Source: Corynebacterium casei LMG S-19264 (GTDB lineage: Bacteria > Actinomycetota > Actinomycetes > Mycobacteriales > Mycobacteriaceae). From it: a stretch of DNA of 64,000 nucleotides. Every line of letters starts with the position of its first letter. Position 1 is the first letter of the stretch. The notes below the pieces were generated by a model that saw only the letters and a program-made list of their open reading frames with translations, had not been told where the DNA came from and did no database searches. A program made the translations under genes and the position numbers. Below are positions 51,862-61,232 of the stretch, piece after piece. The stretch is from NCBI RefSeq assembly GCF_000550785.1, contig NZ_CP004350.1, positions 2,398,009 to 2,462,008 of the forward strand, given 5' to 3'.

Positions 51862-52267
51862 GGGTTAAGTAAAGAAAAGTGTGTCTGTCGGTGTGTCGGG
51901 CAAGAATTCGACTGCTCTCGCTATGACGGCACGTACTTACTGGTAGACGAGCTATCGCTGAGTTTTAAGGCCGCGCAAGGGCATTGTATTGAGATGCGCA
52001 CCCCACGGCAAAGAAGTGCTCTCGAGGAGCTTTCCATTTGATTCTTCGGTCCCTGTAAGCGAAGCTAACTGGCTGTTGTACAGGCCTTATGCTCCTAAGT
52101 GTGTGCCGGGGCGGTGTCGCTGCTGTTCGTACCATATTGAAATCTCCGTCGTGGCATTGACGTGAAAATGCCGGTTTATAGCTCCTGAGGAACTATAAAC
52201 CGGCTAAAAACAGGTGATGAACTGGTAAAAGAAGGCCAACTCAGACACACTTTTCTTTACTTAACCC
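51862..52267 (-). mobile_element. 406-bp MITE-like derivative of IS-A
   Basis: Both ends carry a perfect 26-bp inverted repeat beginning GGGTTAAGTAAAGAAAAGTG, the same as the IS-A ends. An 8-bp target duplication TCAGCGAC flanks it (51854-51861, 52268-52275). Read on the minus strand, the first ~70 bp match the left end of IS-A (including the hairpin, here 52170-52204) and the last ~40 bp match its right end. The roughly 300 bp between them encode no transposase. It is a non-autonomous element, either mobilised in trans or shortened after insertion. Confidence 0.88.
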
Positions 52268-52793
52268 TCAGCGACCATGTCAAAATGGTATCCGATGTCC
52301 AGGTGGGAGCATTCGGAAAATACATTTGAAAAAGAAAAATGCACGTCAAATAGCACTTCTCCAAGCGCAGCAGATTACATAAATGAAAGCGCAGAATGCC
52401 CAGCCCAATATGGGAGGTACTTCATCAGCTTTCTTCCTGCGTCTGGATCCTTAGGCACAATCTTCTTTGCATCTAATGCCAACTTAATGAGACTACTTGC
52501 CTTTTGTGATTCCTTATCCGTTAAACCAAATCGGTTGCGAATGGATTTATTGTTCGTATCCTGGTTGCTAACCGCCTGAAGACAAGAGTGAAGATATACG
52601 GCCCGAACCTTCTCATCATCATCCATTTCTGAAAGTGGTTTAGGCGAACTTAATGTCACAATGGTATTGCTCTCAGCACTTCTGATTGATGGTGCTGGCA
52701 ATTGATGAAATTCAATAGACTCAGCGATTCGGTCCCACCCACTGCCCCTCTCTTCACAGATGTGGGAACGCCTCATCATATACGCCAACTTTT

Positions 52794-54241
52794 GAGCGTG
52801 TCAAGTATTTTGTGTGTGGGGCTTTCGGGGTTAGTGATTTATAGGTAGTTGGTGAATCGTTCGGGGTAGGCCACGGCCATTTGGTTGATGGCTTGTTTCC
52901 AGTTGGTGACCTTTCTGCCTTCGATGAGTCTTCCGCTGGTAGCAGCAGCTTTCTTGCCCTGTTTTGCGCGTTTAGCCGCGCGTTTATCCTCAATATTGCA
53001 GATCATCAACCACAGCGTCTTAATCGCGGAATCATCATTGGTAAATTGCACGCGGTTACGGGTAGCTTTACGCAGCTCGTTATTCATCGACTCAATCGAG
53101 TTTGTCGTATAGATGACCTTTCTGGCCATCGGCGGGAACTGCAGAAACGGCACGAAACGCTCCCACGCATCCGTCCAGACCTTGACTGATTGGGGATATT
53201 TCTGGCCCAGTTCTGAGTCGGCGAATTCATCCAACGCTGCACGTGCGGTTGCCTCTTCAGGCGCGGTATACACCTTCTTCAACGCCGCAGATACGGTCTT
53301 ACGATCGCCATAGGCCACCCACCGGTTTGCTGCACGAATCAAATGCACCACACAGGTCTGCACCATCGAATCCGGCCACGTTGCTTCCACCGCTTCCGGC
53401 AGGCCTTTCAAACCATCGCAGCAGACAATAAACACGTCCTGGACTCCACGGCTTGCCAGGTTCGCGCACACATGAGCCCAGAAGGAGGCGCCTTCTTCTT
53501 TCGCCAACCAGATACCCAGGATGTGTTTGATCCCGTCCATATCCACGCCGATAGCCAAAAAGGCGGACTTGTTAACTACTCGTCCACCGTCGCGAACTTT
53601 GATACGCAGCGCATCGAGGAATATTACCGGGTAGAACTCGTCTAGCTGACGGTTTTGCCAGATCATGACTTCATCTAGCACCGCATCAGTCACTGCGGAA
53701 ATCGTTTCATGCGAGATATCAACCCTCATGACCGTGGCCATATGATGCTGGATATCGCGCACTGTCATGCCACCGGCATACAAACTGATGATCATGTCAT
53801 CGACATCGGTTAACCTGCGTGAGCCTTTCGGCACCATCGTGGGCAAGAACGTGCCCTGCCGATCACGTGGAACGGTGACATCGACCGGGCCGTAGTTCGA
53901 ATCAACCTTTTTGACATAGGAGCCGTTGCGATAATTATCGCCACCACCGGCCGCTTTGGCCTCACGATCGCCTTTGGAATAACCCAGGTGGGCATCCATT
54001 TCGGCTTCCAAGCCACGGGTGACCGAAGCTTGCAGTAATCCCCGGACTAGGTCGTTGGCGTCCGTTGCTGTGGTTCCCAGCTCATCAATGAGCTTGGCTA
54101 TCTCCGGGTTCGCCAGCAGTTTCTGCTCGATCGCTTTAATCTTCGCGGAATCTTCCGGATCTCGTTTCGCCACAGAATCCATTATGGTTTATCTCCTTCA
54201 TGTAAGGGAAACCCCTCACACACAAACCATTAGACACTCTC
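52794..54241 (-). mobile_element. IS-C copy 2: IS256-family element inside the AlbA_2-type gene
   Basis: 1448 bp with the same terminal repeats as copies 1 and 3, flanked by CAACTTTT at 52786-52793 and 54242-54249. It is oriented with its transposase on the minus strand, the same direction as the disrupted gene. Confidence 0.96.
52839..54182 (-). CDS. IS256-family transposase of IS-C copy 2
   Basis: Intact, 447 residues, with Asp190, Asp256 and Glu364. It has Ala at residue 29 (EIAKL), as in copy 3, where copy 1 has Ser. AAGGAGATAAACCATA precedes the ATG as in the other copies. Confidence 0.95.
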   Translation of the reverse strand: MDSVAKRDPEDSAKIKAIEQKLLANPEIAKLIDELGTTATDANDLVRGLLQASVTRGLEAEMDAHLGYSKGDREAKAAGGGDNYRNGSYVKKVDSNYGPVDVTVPRDRQGTFLPTMVPKGSRRLTDVDDMIISLYAGGMTVRDIQHHMATVMRVDISHETISAVTDAVLDEVMIWQNRQLDEFYPVIFLDALRIKVRDGGRVVNKSAFLAIGVDMDGIKHILGIWLAKEEGASFWAHVCANLASRGVQDVFIVCCDGLKGLPEAVEATWPDSMVQTCVVHLIRAANRWVAYGDRKTVSAALKKVYTAPEEATARAALDEFADSELGQKYPQSVKVWTDAWERFVPFLQFPPMARKVIYTTNSIESMNNELRKATRNRVQFTNDDSAIKTLWLMICNIEDKRAAKRAKQGKKAAATSGRLIEGRKVTNWKQAINQMAVAYPERFTNYL

Positions 54242-55592
54242 CAACTTTTCATTCCTAGACCGTGGAGGCGCATCAACGAATCTGTTGGGGTCAATCAACG
54301 GCGCACCCGGATTCGAAATTTCTATGCGGTCTTCATATATCTCAACTAGCGGCCCAGTCCCTGAAATAGAGAAGTCCTGATGGATCAAAGCATTCGCCAC
54401 AAGCTCCCTGAGTACCACCATTGGATACGCAGAAACTTCAACACGCAAAGCTGATTCAATATGCTCATTTGAAGGCAACAGTCCTGAGATGTAATTCATC
54501 AAGCCTTCAAACCCCGTCGCATAGCCGTAGACCCCTTGCTGTTCTTTCTCAGCATAGATTTTGTTGCGACCCTTGTACTTAATTACGCGAACAGACTTTC
54601 TTGCAAGATGACTGAATTTCGCGAGATTCTTTGCGTACAGGAGAGCACCAAGGTTAGTTATGGCGCATGCTCCATCAGACGTAGAAATAATAAGTCTGTC
54701 ATTTAAAAAATGGTCTAAAATCACATCGAACTCGGTTTGCACTGACATGTTCTGCAAGCGGTAATAAGACGGAACGTCTAAGAGATTTAGCGCATCGCTT
54801 TCTGTGAGCCCTACCAATGCACTCTTGTATTCAAAAGGTGTTCCATCTAGCTGCTTGTATAGTCGCGATTCCTCAGCAGGGTGATCATGGAGTTTTTTGA
54901 GATGACTCCCCAATCTCACATACGCAATATTGTCAAAAGCGACCGCATTTAATACCGCGGCAGAAATCCGCAATACTGCTACGGGTAATCCATCTATTTC
55001 CGTATAAAAGAAATTGAAAGAGGGGACCGGCTTTAATCTTGACGCCAACCATGGCTCAAGAGACTGGTTAGACACCTTAACCGTATGATGGTCGAATCGT
55101 GTCCCTACAATTTCATGAGCGTCGTCCTCAACTCCCCAGACCAAGAACCCATAGTCCTCCCCTGCCAATGCCGCTGCGTTCGAGAGTCCGGAGATATATT
55201 CCCCTATTTTCTTTGGGTCATCCATATTGCTTTTGAATTCAAACCAAGTACCCTCATGTGGCTTGTTCCTCAGTCGATTTACTAAAGACTCAACATTCTT
55301 TGAAATCTGAAAGTGGTCATCACTGTATTCATCCATAGTCAGAGGATACCTACATAGGCAGATGCTCCTTTCAGACTTAGGCAACGCTTTACTCAAGTAG
55401 CCAACCGAAAGTTCGTCGTAGCATTACAGCAGCGATGGTCGCTTCCATTTCCCCCACCCGTCCGACGTCGGGACTGCTGGGGGTTAGGTTAAAGCCTGTC
55501 AGAAGGTGCCGCTAGAGGGTAGACTCAATGGTAGATGGAGATTCTAATCACACCAATCGCAATGTTGATTCACATCTAGAAAGGATGAGATC

Positions 55593-55910
55593 ATGCGTGT
55601 ACTTCCTCAGGACTTAACCCCCGGCCTCGCCCGTGCTGGACGGGCTCTCGCCCAAATCAATTCCCTCGTCATCTCCGAAGAAGCTGGCCTGACCAGACAG
55701 CAAGTAAGAGACTATGAAAAGCGCGTGGGAAGCCTAACCCTCGACGAGAAAACTCGCCTCCAAAAGACCCTCGAGAGCTACGGCGTAGTTTTCATCGCCG
55801 AGGAAGAAAACCTTGGACATGGCGTGCGCAAACGTCACAACGCCTCCAAAGCCCGTCAACTCAAACGCTGGGAAGATGAAGGCGGACGAGCGGCCGAAGA
55901 CGATAACTAG
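55593..55910 (+). CDS. Small XRE-like helix-turn-helix protein
   Basis: A 105-residue protein. Residues 10-75 read like a cro/XRE helix-turn-helix domain of the type that ends in a predicted strand: RALAQINSLVISEEAGLTRQ, VRDYEKR, LTLDEKTRLQKTLESYGVVFI. A charged tail of 30 residues follows. AAAGGATGAGATC precedes the ATG, so translation is well supported. It is divergent from the interrupted AlbA_2-type gene, so it may regulate that gene or itself; this is inferred from position. Confidence 0.72.
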   Translation: MRVLPQDLTPGLARAGRALAQINSLVISEEAGLTRQQVRDYEKRVGSLTLDEKTRLQKTLESYGVVFIAEEENLGHGVRKRHNASKARQLKRWEDEGGRAAEDDN

Positions 55911-55915
55911 CCCAC

Positions 55916-55970
55916 AAAAAGATAGGTATTGCGTCCTCCGCCAATCGCCTGGTGGAGGACGCAATACCTA
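55916..55970. terminator. Terminator shared by the HTH gene and the EEP gene
   Basis: A perfect 17-bp stem (arms 55923-55939 and 55954-55970, beginning TAGGTATTGCGTCC) is followed on the minus strand by ATCTTTTTG (55922-55915), the better terminator direction. The two genes converge. Confidence 0.88.
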
Positions 55971-56023
55971 CATGTAGTCTCCTGTATTTCAGCGCTTCCC
56001 TGAAAAGTGCTTCGCAGCTCAGA

Positions 56024-56869
56024 TCAGACTTGCAGCTGCACTTCGAAGATCATGTGATCTGAGGGGTAAGCGTTATCCTTCTGGTTTGGGATGAGCTCGC
56101 ATGGACCACCGAAATCCACGTAGCTTTCATCATTGAGCGGATGAGGGGAACCACCAATCATTCGTGCCGCCACGGGCTTGAGTCCGCGAGCAAAGATGAA
56201 ATCAATGCGGTCGCGGGGCTCGTTTTCTAGTGGCTCAATTTGCGACCAGGAGTCCCCCGGCGCGGTTGTCGGATCGGGATAGATTTCCCGGAAGCAGTCA
56301 ACAAAGCTTGCCTCATGCATGACATCAATGGCGGGCCAGTTAACTGACGGTCGGTCTTCGCGCAGATTCCAGTCAACAGTTGCGGGGCTGTTGAAATCAC
56401 CCGCGATAATGACAGGGATGGATTTCTCACCAATGAACTGTTCAGTCATCGAGAGGATTGACTGAATCTGCTCAAGGCGGCGCAGCTCAAACTCAGCGCC
56501 GAGTACTTCTTCATGCGCAACACCTTTCAGCGCCGCATAAGGTCCGTAGTCCATGTGGTGCAGGTGCACTGACCACAACAAAATCCGTTGGCCTTCAACC
56601 GTGATCCAAGCAGCCGTGGCATTAAGCTCCGAATCAGTGTCAATGTATTCCAAGTCCATGTGAGAGACCAGCGCGGTGTCAAAGCCCTGCTGCACGTGGT
56701 TGAGTTCAAGTTCGCGAGTAGCTTCACGGCCTAGCTCATGAAAGGTTTCCTGCAACGCCACGATGTCGCTGGGATACTTGCGCAGGACATCGGCAATCTT
56801 CTGCCGTCCGTCAACAACGCACGCGCCACCAAACCACAGGTTAAAAGTCTGGATAGTTAGTGTTCTCAT
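56024..56869 (-). CDS. Endonuclease/exonuclease/phosphatase (EEP) family phosphohydrolase
   Basis: A 281-residue metal-dependent phosphoesterase. Family motifs are FNLWF with Asn10, ALQETF with Glu41, SVHLHH, GDFNSP, DRIDFIFARG and a final PSDH. No signal peptide is present. Members cleave phosphodiesters in nucleic acids, phospholipids or inositol phosphates; the substrate is unknown. It overlaps the HAD gene by 4 bp (ATGA) and is the last gene of the transporter operon. The context suggests that it processes an imported phosphate ester. Confidence 0.88.
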   Translation of the reverse strand: MRTLTIQTFNLWFGGACVVDGRQKIADVLRKYPSDIVALQETFHELGREATRELELNHVQQGFDTALVSHMDLEYIDTDSELNATAAWITVEGQRILLWSVHLHHMDYGPYAALKGVAHEEVLGAEFELRRLEQIQSILSMTEQFIGEKSIPVIIAGDFNSPATVDWNLREDRPSVNWPAIDVMHEASFVDCFREIYPDPTTAPGDSWSQIEPLENEPRDRIDFIFARGLKPVAARMIGGSPHPLNDESYVDFGGPCELIPNQKDNAYPSDHMIFEVQLQV

Positions 56870-57543
56870 TTCAAAATCCTGTCTTTAATCTGAACATAGA
56901 ATTCTTGACCAGTAATCTTCACGTCAAGACAATCAAAGCCCGGCGCGATATTTCCGGCTTCTGCTTCTACCACTGGGTCAGTAGTCATACCGATGACATT
57001 GCACTTCGCTGCTTTTGCAGCGCCGACTCCGATGAGCGAATCCTCAAAGACCACGCTGTGGGCTGGTTGAACTGCAAGCCGCTTACATGCCAGTTCAAAG
57101 AGATCCGGGGCAGGCTTTCCCTGCGTAACATCTTCAATGGTGACAATTACATCGATAAAGCCAATGAGCCCCGTGGTCGACAGCAGAGCTTCAACATCTT
57201 CACGCCGGCCGTTGGAGGCCACAGCGATGGGTACCGCACCGTGCAAGGCGTGCAGAAACGTTGATGCATTCGCCATTGGCACGCTTCCGGAGCGCAATCG
57301 TGCCGAGTACTCCACATCCAAAGCATCTTTCACCTCATCGGTGCTTTTGCCGGTGTGCAGGGCAATCTTTTGTGCAGCCTTGGTTGATGTGATGCCGCGA
57401 AACTCTTCGACGAATTCCGGGTGTGGCTCCAGGTGATGCTGGAGGAGCACTTCCTGGATCATTGTCATCCAAATGGACTCGGAATCAACTAGTGTTCCGT
57501 CACAATCAAAAATTGCTGCTTTATATTTTCCTACTGTTGTCAT
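56866..57543 (-). CDS. HAD-family hydrolase (phosphatase/phosphoglucomutase-like)
   Basis: A 225-residue HAD subfamily IA protein. Motif I is FDCDGTLVDSE with Asp13 and Asp15, motif II VASNGRR, motif III GKPAPD and motif IV FEDSLIGVGAAKAA. The helical cap lies between motifs I and II (about 20-85). It likely removes phosphate from a small organic phosphate. It overlaps by 4 bp both the EEP gene downstream and the ABC ATPase gene upstream, so it belongs to the operon. Confidence 0.9.
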   Translation of the reverse strand: MTTVGKYKAAIFDCDGTLVDSESIWMTMIQEVLLQHHLEPHPEFVEEFRGITSTKAAQKIALHTGKSTDEVKDALDVEYSARLRSGSVPMANASTFLHALHGAVPIAVASNGRREDVEALLSTTGLIGFIDVIVTIEDVTQGKPAPDLFELACKRLAVQPAHSVVFEDSLIGVGAAKAAKCNVIGMTTDPVVEAEAGNIAPGFDCLDVKITGQEFYVQIKDRILK

Positions 57544-58607
57544 ACACGCGTGGCCTCGCGTGCAGACTCACGCATTGCCACCTCACCTGCCAAGGACAAA
57601 CTAACAGGAGTACCGACTGGGAACGAAGATGCTTCTTGGCTGCTCAACGAAACAGTCCAGGTACCACCAATGGCATCAGGATGTTCAATGATGACCGAGG
57701 TGCGCTCACCCATATAACGCTGGTTGTACACGAATGCCGGGGACTGCTCGACTGCTTCAATCTGCAAATTCTCCGGACTCACAAAGATGGTGTCCGTGCC
57801 CTCAGCTGCGTGGCGCTCGAGTGGAATCGGCATCGATTCATTCCAGCCACCGGGAACGGCGAACTCGTTGATGGTTCCGATAAAACGCGCGACAAACGGC
57901 GTCGCCGGGTGACTATAAAGCTCATAAGGGTTGGTGTACTGCTCGATCTTTCCCTGGTTCATCACCGCAACGTGATCCGCGATGACCAATGCTTCTGACT
58001 GGTCATGGGTGATGAACAAGGTTGTGGTGCCCAGTTCTTGCTGCACACGGCGGATCTCATCGCGCAGATTACCTCGGACTGCGGCATCGAGTGCAGACAG
58101 AGGTTCATCGAGAAGCAATACGCGTGGCTGGATAGCCAAAGCACGTGCCAACGCAATTCGCTGCTGCTGACCGCCCGAAAGCTGGTGTGGATAGCGGTCC
58201 CCAAAGCCCTGCAAGCCCACCATTTCTAGCAGCTCAGCACTGCGCTTGGAACGTGCTGCAGGGTCTACCCTGCGGATTTCCATGCCGTATTCAATATTGT
58301 CAGTAACTGACAGGTTGGGAAACAGGCTATAGCTTTGAAAGACCATGCCCATGTTGCGCTTTGAAGCTGGGGTCTTGACTATCGATTCTCCGCCGACGCG
58401 AATATCGCCGCCGGTTGGAGATTCAAAGCCCGCCAACAAACGCAAAGTTGTGGTCTTGCCGCAGCCGGATGGCCCCAGCACTGTCACCAAATCACCTGCA
58501 GGAATATGAATGCTGAAGTTCTCCAGCACCAGCGGGCCGTTGTGTGAATAAGCCTTATCTATGTTGATGAGTTCAACATCAACTGGCTCTGTCCTAGACG
58601 TGAGCAT
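57540..58607 (-). CDS. ABC transporter ATP-binding protein (spermidine/phosphonate/iron class)
   Basis: An importer ATPase of 355 residues. Walker A is GPSGCGKTT, Q-loop FQSYSLFPN, signature LSGGQQQRIALARAL and Walker B LLLDEPLSALD, followed by the H-loop TLFITHDQSEAL. A C-terminal TOBE-like regulatory domain (about 245-355) follows. The ATG at 58607 (MLTSRTEP) has AAGGAAAC at good spacing; a start at 58628 is possible. The gene overlaps both neighbours. Substrate unknown; the two-permease arrangement resembles PotABC, AfuABC and 2-aminoethylphosphonate systems. Confidence 0.9.
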   Translation of the reverse strand: MLTSRTEPVDVELINIDKAYSHNGPLVLENFSIHIPAGDLVTVLGPSGCGKTTTLRLLAGFESPTGGDIRVGGESIVKTPASKRNMGMVFQSYSLFPNLSVTDNIEYGMEIRRVDPAARSKRSAELLEMVGLQGFGDRYPHQLSGGQQQRIALARALAIQPRVLLLDEPLSALDAAVRGNLRDEIRRVQQELGTTTLFITHDQSEALVIADHVAVMNQGKIEQYTNPYELYSHPATPFVARFIGTINEFAVPGGWNESMPIPLERHAAEGTDTIFVSPENLQIEAVEQSPAFVYNQRYMGERTSVIIEHPDAIGGTWTVSLSSQEASSFPVGTPVSLSLAGEVAMRESAREATRV

Positions 58608-59550
58608 TTGTTTCCTTCGTGTTCTCATGTGGGGTAACTGTTAGTGAACTCACCGGCAGTTGATTGTTGTCAAGGCCCTCGCCCTCGGCGTCCTGGTCCA
58701 TGGCCGATTGCGACGGCTTGGATGACTTCTTGACTCGGCGGTCGGAGTAGTACATTGCGAATGCCAATAGCGCCCAGGTGATGATGTTGGACAGCAGCGA
58801 CAAGGCAACCGATGCGCGGAAGTCACTGTTGGCCAGGGTTGCCATATATACCGGCAGCGTTTGATAGCTCATGGTGGCAGCAACCGTGTACTCCCCTAGC
58901 GACAAGGCAAAGGTGAAGAAGGCAGAAAAGACGATAGAGCCACGGATGTTTGGCAGAACAATCTTCATCAAGGTTTTCCACGTTCCTGCGCCCAAGCTAA
59001 ACGATGCCTCATAGTAAGTACGCAACGGGATCGAGATCAGTGCCGCGTTGATCGAGCGGTAAGTAAACGGCAAGCACAACACCACATAGGTTCCGATGAG
59101 CGTGATCGGCAAAGTGTCCGACTGCAGTGCCTGCGACAGTGAGTTGCTGAAAGTGCCGCGGCCTTGAGAAGACAAGGTGCTGAGAATAGATATCAAGCCA
59201 GCAACCAGGGCAATTGAAGGAATGACCAGTGGAAGTGTGCACAGCACGTTCAGGATTCCTTGCAACTTTGGCGCCCATAGCTGCACTGCCACCACGGCAG
59301 GGACCAACACCAGAATCAGAACGAAGATGGTGACAATTGCGATGCTTAGGCTGAGAATTAACGCGTCGAAGAAGGCGCTGCTTTCGAATAGTGAGCTGAA
59401 GCCTTCTAGGGTGAATCCAGCATCACCTTTCCAGAACGCATAGGCGGCTAGGCCCAGTTGCGGTGCCAGGATAAACACCGCAATGGCAATCACTGGTGCC
59501 CAGGAGATGGTCTTGCTCACCTGAGTTTTCTGGTCTATCGCTGAAGCCAT
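58594..59550 (-). CDS. ABC transporter permease, second subunit
   Basis: An inner-membrane permease of 318 residues with six segments. The EAA loop is YEASFSLGAGTWKTLMKIVLPNIRGSIV, the PotC/PhnV-like form. The last 50 residues are hydrophilic with many Ser, Gln and Asp. It overlaps the ATPase gene by 14 bp and the truncated first permease gene by 16 bp, an operon with translational coupling. Confidence 0.9.
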   Translation of the reverse strand: MASAIDQKTQVSKTISWAPVIAIAVFILAPQLGLAAYAFWKGDAGFTLEGFSSLFESSAFFDALILSLSIAIVTIFVLILVLVPAVVAVQLWAPKLQGILNVLCTLPLVIPSIALVAGLISILSTLSSQGRGTFSNSLSQALQSDTLPITLIGTYVVLCLPFTYRSINAALISIPLRTYYEASFSLGAGTWKTLMKIVLPNIRGSIVFSAFFTFALSLGEYTVAATMSYQTLPVYMATLANSDFRASVALSLLSNIITWALLAFAMYYSDRRVKKSSKPSQSAMDQDAEGEGLDNNQLPVSSLTVTPHENTKETNAHV

Positions 59551-59845
59551 TTTTGGCTCCTTCCTTGAAGCAGGTTGAACACGATGAGAACCACTATCGC
59601 GACCACAGCGGTGATTAAGCCCATGGCCATGGCTGCATTTTGTCCGCCCACCGACGCCGATCCACCTAGTTCATTAGCAATCTGCAACGTGATGAGTGGG
59701 AAAGCTCCACTGCCCAGCAGCACTGCTGCCGATGCATGCGTGGCAAAAGCTGAACCAAACAGCAGCACAAACCCACCGATTATCGCCGGGGACAGAATAG
59801 GGATTCCAACTTTGCGCCAGAACATCCACTGTGACCCACCGAGTG
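59535..59845 (-). pseudogene. ABC transporter permease, first subunit, truncated by IS-B copy 2
   Basis: Only the C-terminal ~100 codons remain. They start in the EAA loop (LGGSQWMFWRKVGIPIL), followed by two membrane segments (IIGGFVLLFGSAFATHASAAV and MGLITAVVAIVVLIVFNL). At 59845 the frame runs into IS-B. The first four membrane segments and any binding-protein gene expected upstream are missing. The element lacks a target duplication, so the other part was deleted or moved rather than simply interrupted. Confidence 0.88.
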
Positions 59846-59938
59846 GGTCAAGTCCGACGGAGTGGTGTTTCTGCCTTTCGTTGAAACAAGCAGTGTGATG
59901 GCCTCAGGGACCAGCACGGGCTTGGTACTGTGACTGGT

Positions 59939-61177
59939 TCATGCGACTTCCTTGGTGGTGGTGTCGGCGTCGATGACGTTGGCGGTGATCATTGCTTTGG
60001 TTTGCTCAAGGCTTGTCAGTGACATGTAGCGGTTTTGCTGAATCCAGTCATCATGTTGTTCTGCCAACACAGCACCAACAAGGCGCACAACAGCGTCACG
60101 ATTAGGGAAGATTCCAACAACATCTGTGCGGCGCCGGATTTCTCGATTGAGCCGTTCAGTGGGGTTATTCGACCAGACCTTCTTCCACACTGATTTCGGC
60201 GTATTGGTAAACGCCAATAGTTCGTCGAGGGCTTCTTCTAGGTAGTCGGCCACGTGTGGGAACTTCTGCTCGCAAAATGCCACGACCTCTTTGGCTTGGG
60301 ACCACACCGATTCCGAGTCTGGTTGTTGGAATATCGTGTGAAACATCGCCGATAACGTCGGCCATTGAGTCTTGGGCACCATCGCTGAGAGGTTCTTCGC
60401 GAAATGGGTACGGCATCGTTGCCAGGACGCATTCGGTAACACGTCACTGATCGCGTGCTGGATACCTAAGTGAGCATCACTGGTTACCAAATAGACCTCA
60501 TTAAGCCCGCGGGCTTTTAAGTCACGGAAGAACCCGGTCCATGACGATGCTGATTCCGATGTAGCGACCTGCATGCCTAGTAGCTCGCGGTAGCCTTCAG
60601 CATTAACCCCGGTAGCAAGGAGTACGGAGGTTTTAACCACTCGTCCGCCTTCACGGACTTTCATGGTTAACGCGTCACATGAGACATACAAGTATGGGCC
60701 GGTATCTAGTGGCCTGGTGCGAAAATCTTCGACCATGCAATCAAGATCTTTCGCCATCTCAGAGACCTGGGATTTTGAGAGATTATTGATACCTAGACTA
60801 GCGACAAGATCGTTCATCCTGCGAGTGGATACGCCCTTCAAGTAGCAGGTGGCTATCACGGTGGTGAGTGCTCGTTCGGCCCGGGTTCGTCGTTCCAGGA
60901 GCCAGTCCGGGAAGAACGATCCAGTGCGTAGCTTAGGTACTGCAACATCGATGGTACCCACGCGAGTATCTAGGTCGCGGTGGCGGTAGCCGTTGCGGAC
61001 ATTGGTGCGAGACTCAGACGTGGTGGCGTAATCGGCGCCGCAGACTTGGTCAGCTTGGGTCGAGAGGATTTGGTTAATGAAACCTTGAAGCATCTCGCGC
61101 ATGAGATCTGGGGATGCTTGAGCGAGCAATTCGTCTAAGTAGGTAGTCGGGTCTATAGAATAAGGGGCAGCGGCCAT
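59939..61177 (-). CDS. IS256-family transposase of IS-B copy 2
   Basis: A 412-residue intact transposase with Asp168, Asp234 and Glu341. Almost identical to copy 1; Gln304 replaces Lys304 and a few silent changes are seen. Its upstream region is interrupted by IS-C only about 55 bp from the ATG. Confidence 0.94.
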   Translation of the reverse strand: MAAAPYSIDPTTYLDELLAQASPDLMREMLQGFINQILSTQADQVCGADYATTSESRTNVRNGYRHRDLDTRVGTIDVAVPKLRTGSFFPDWLLERRTRAERALTTVIATCYLKGVSTRRMNDLVASLGINNLSKSQVSEMAKDLDCMVEDFRTRPLDTGPYLYVSCDALTMKVREGGRVVKTSVLLATGVNAEGYRELLGMQVATSESASSWTGFFRDLKARGLNEVYLVTSDAHLGIQHAISDVLPNASWQRCRTHFAKNLSAMVPKTQWPTLSAMFHTIFQQPDSESVWSQAKEVVAFCEQKFPHVADYLEEALDELLAFTNTPKSVWKKVWSNNPTERLNREIRRRTDVVGIFPNRDAVVRLVGAVLAEQHDDWIQQNRYMSLTSLEQTKAMITANVIDADTTTKEVA

Positions 61178-61232
61178 CGTGGTTATCCCTTTCGAGGAGA
61201 TGTAGGAGTTGATTCGAAAGGTACTACGGTGG

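Larger units (their letters stand above)
52375..55336 (-). pseudogene. AlbA_2/HATPase-type DNA-binding regulator gene interrupted by IS-C copy 2
   Basis: Two parts of one gene. The 5' part (55336-54242, 365 codons) has the AlbA_2/Schlafen-like region (EGTWFEFKSNM, AALAGEDYGFLVWGV) and the GHKL-like part (LRELVANALIHQDFSI, EIYEDRIEISNPG). The 3' part (52785-52375) continues LAYMMRRSHICEERGSGWDRI and a C-terminal winged-helix region. Joining them across the CAACTTTT target duplication gives one in-frame 501-residue protein. The ATG at 55336 (MDEYSDD) fits the family; an in-frame TTG lies 20 codons upstream. Such proteins are putative ATP-dependent regulators, some near phage defence genes. The present locus makes only a truncated product. 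Confidence 0.9.
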
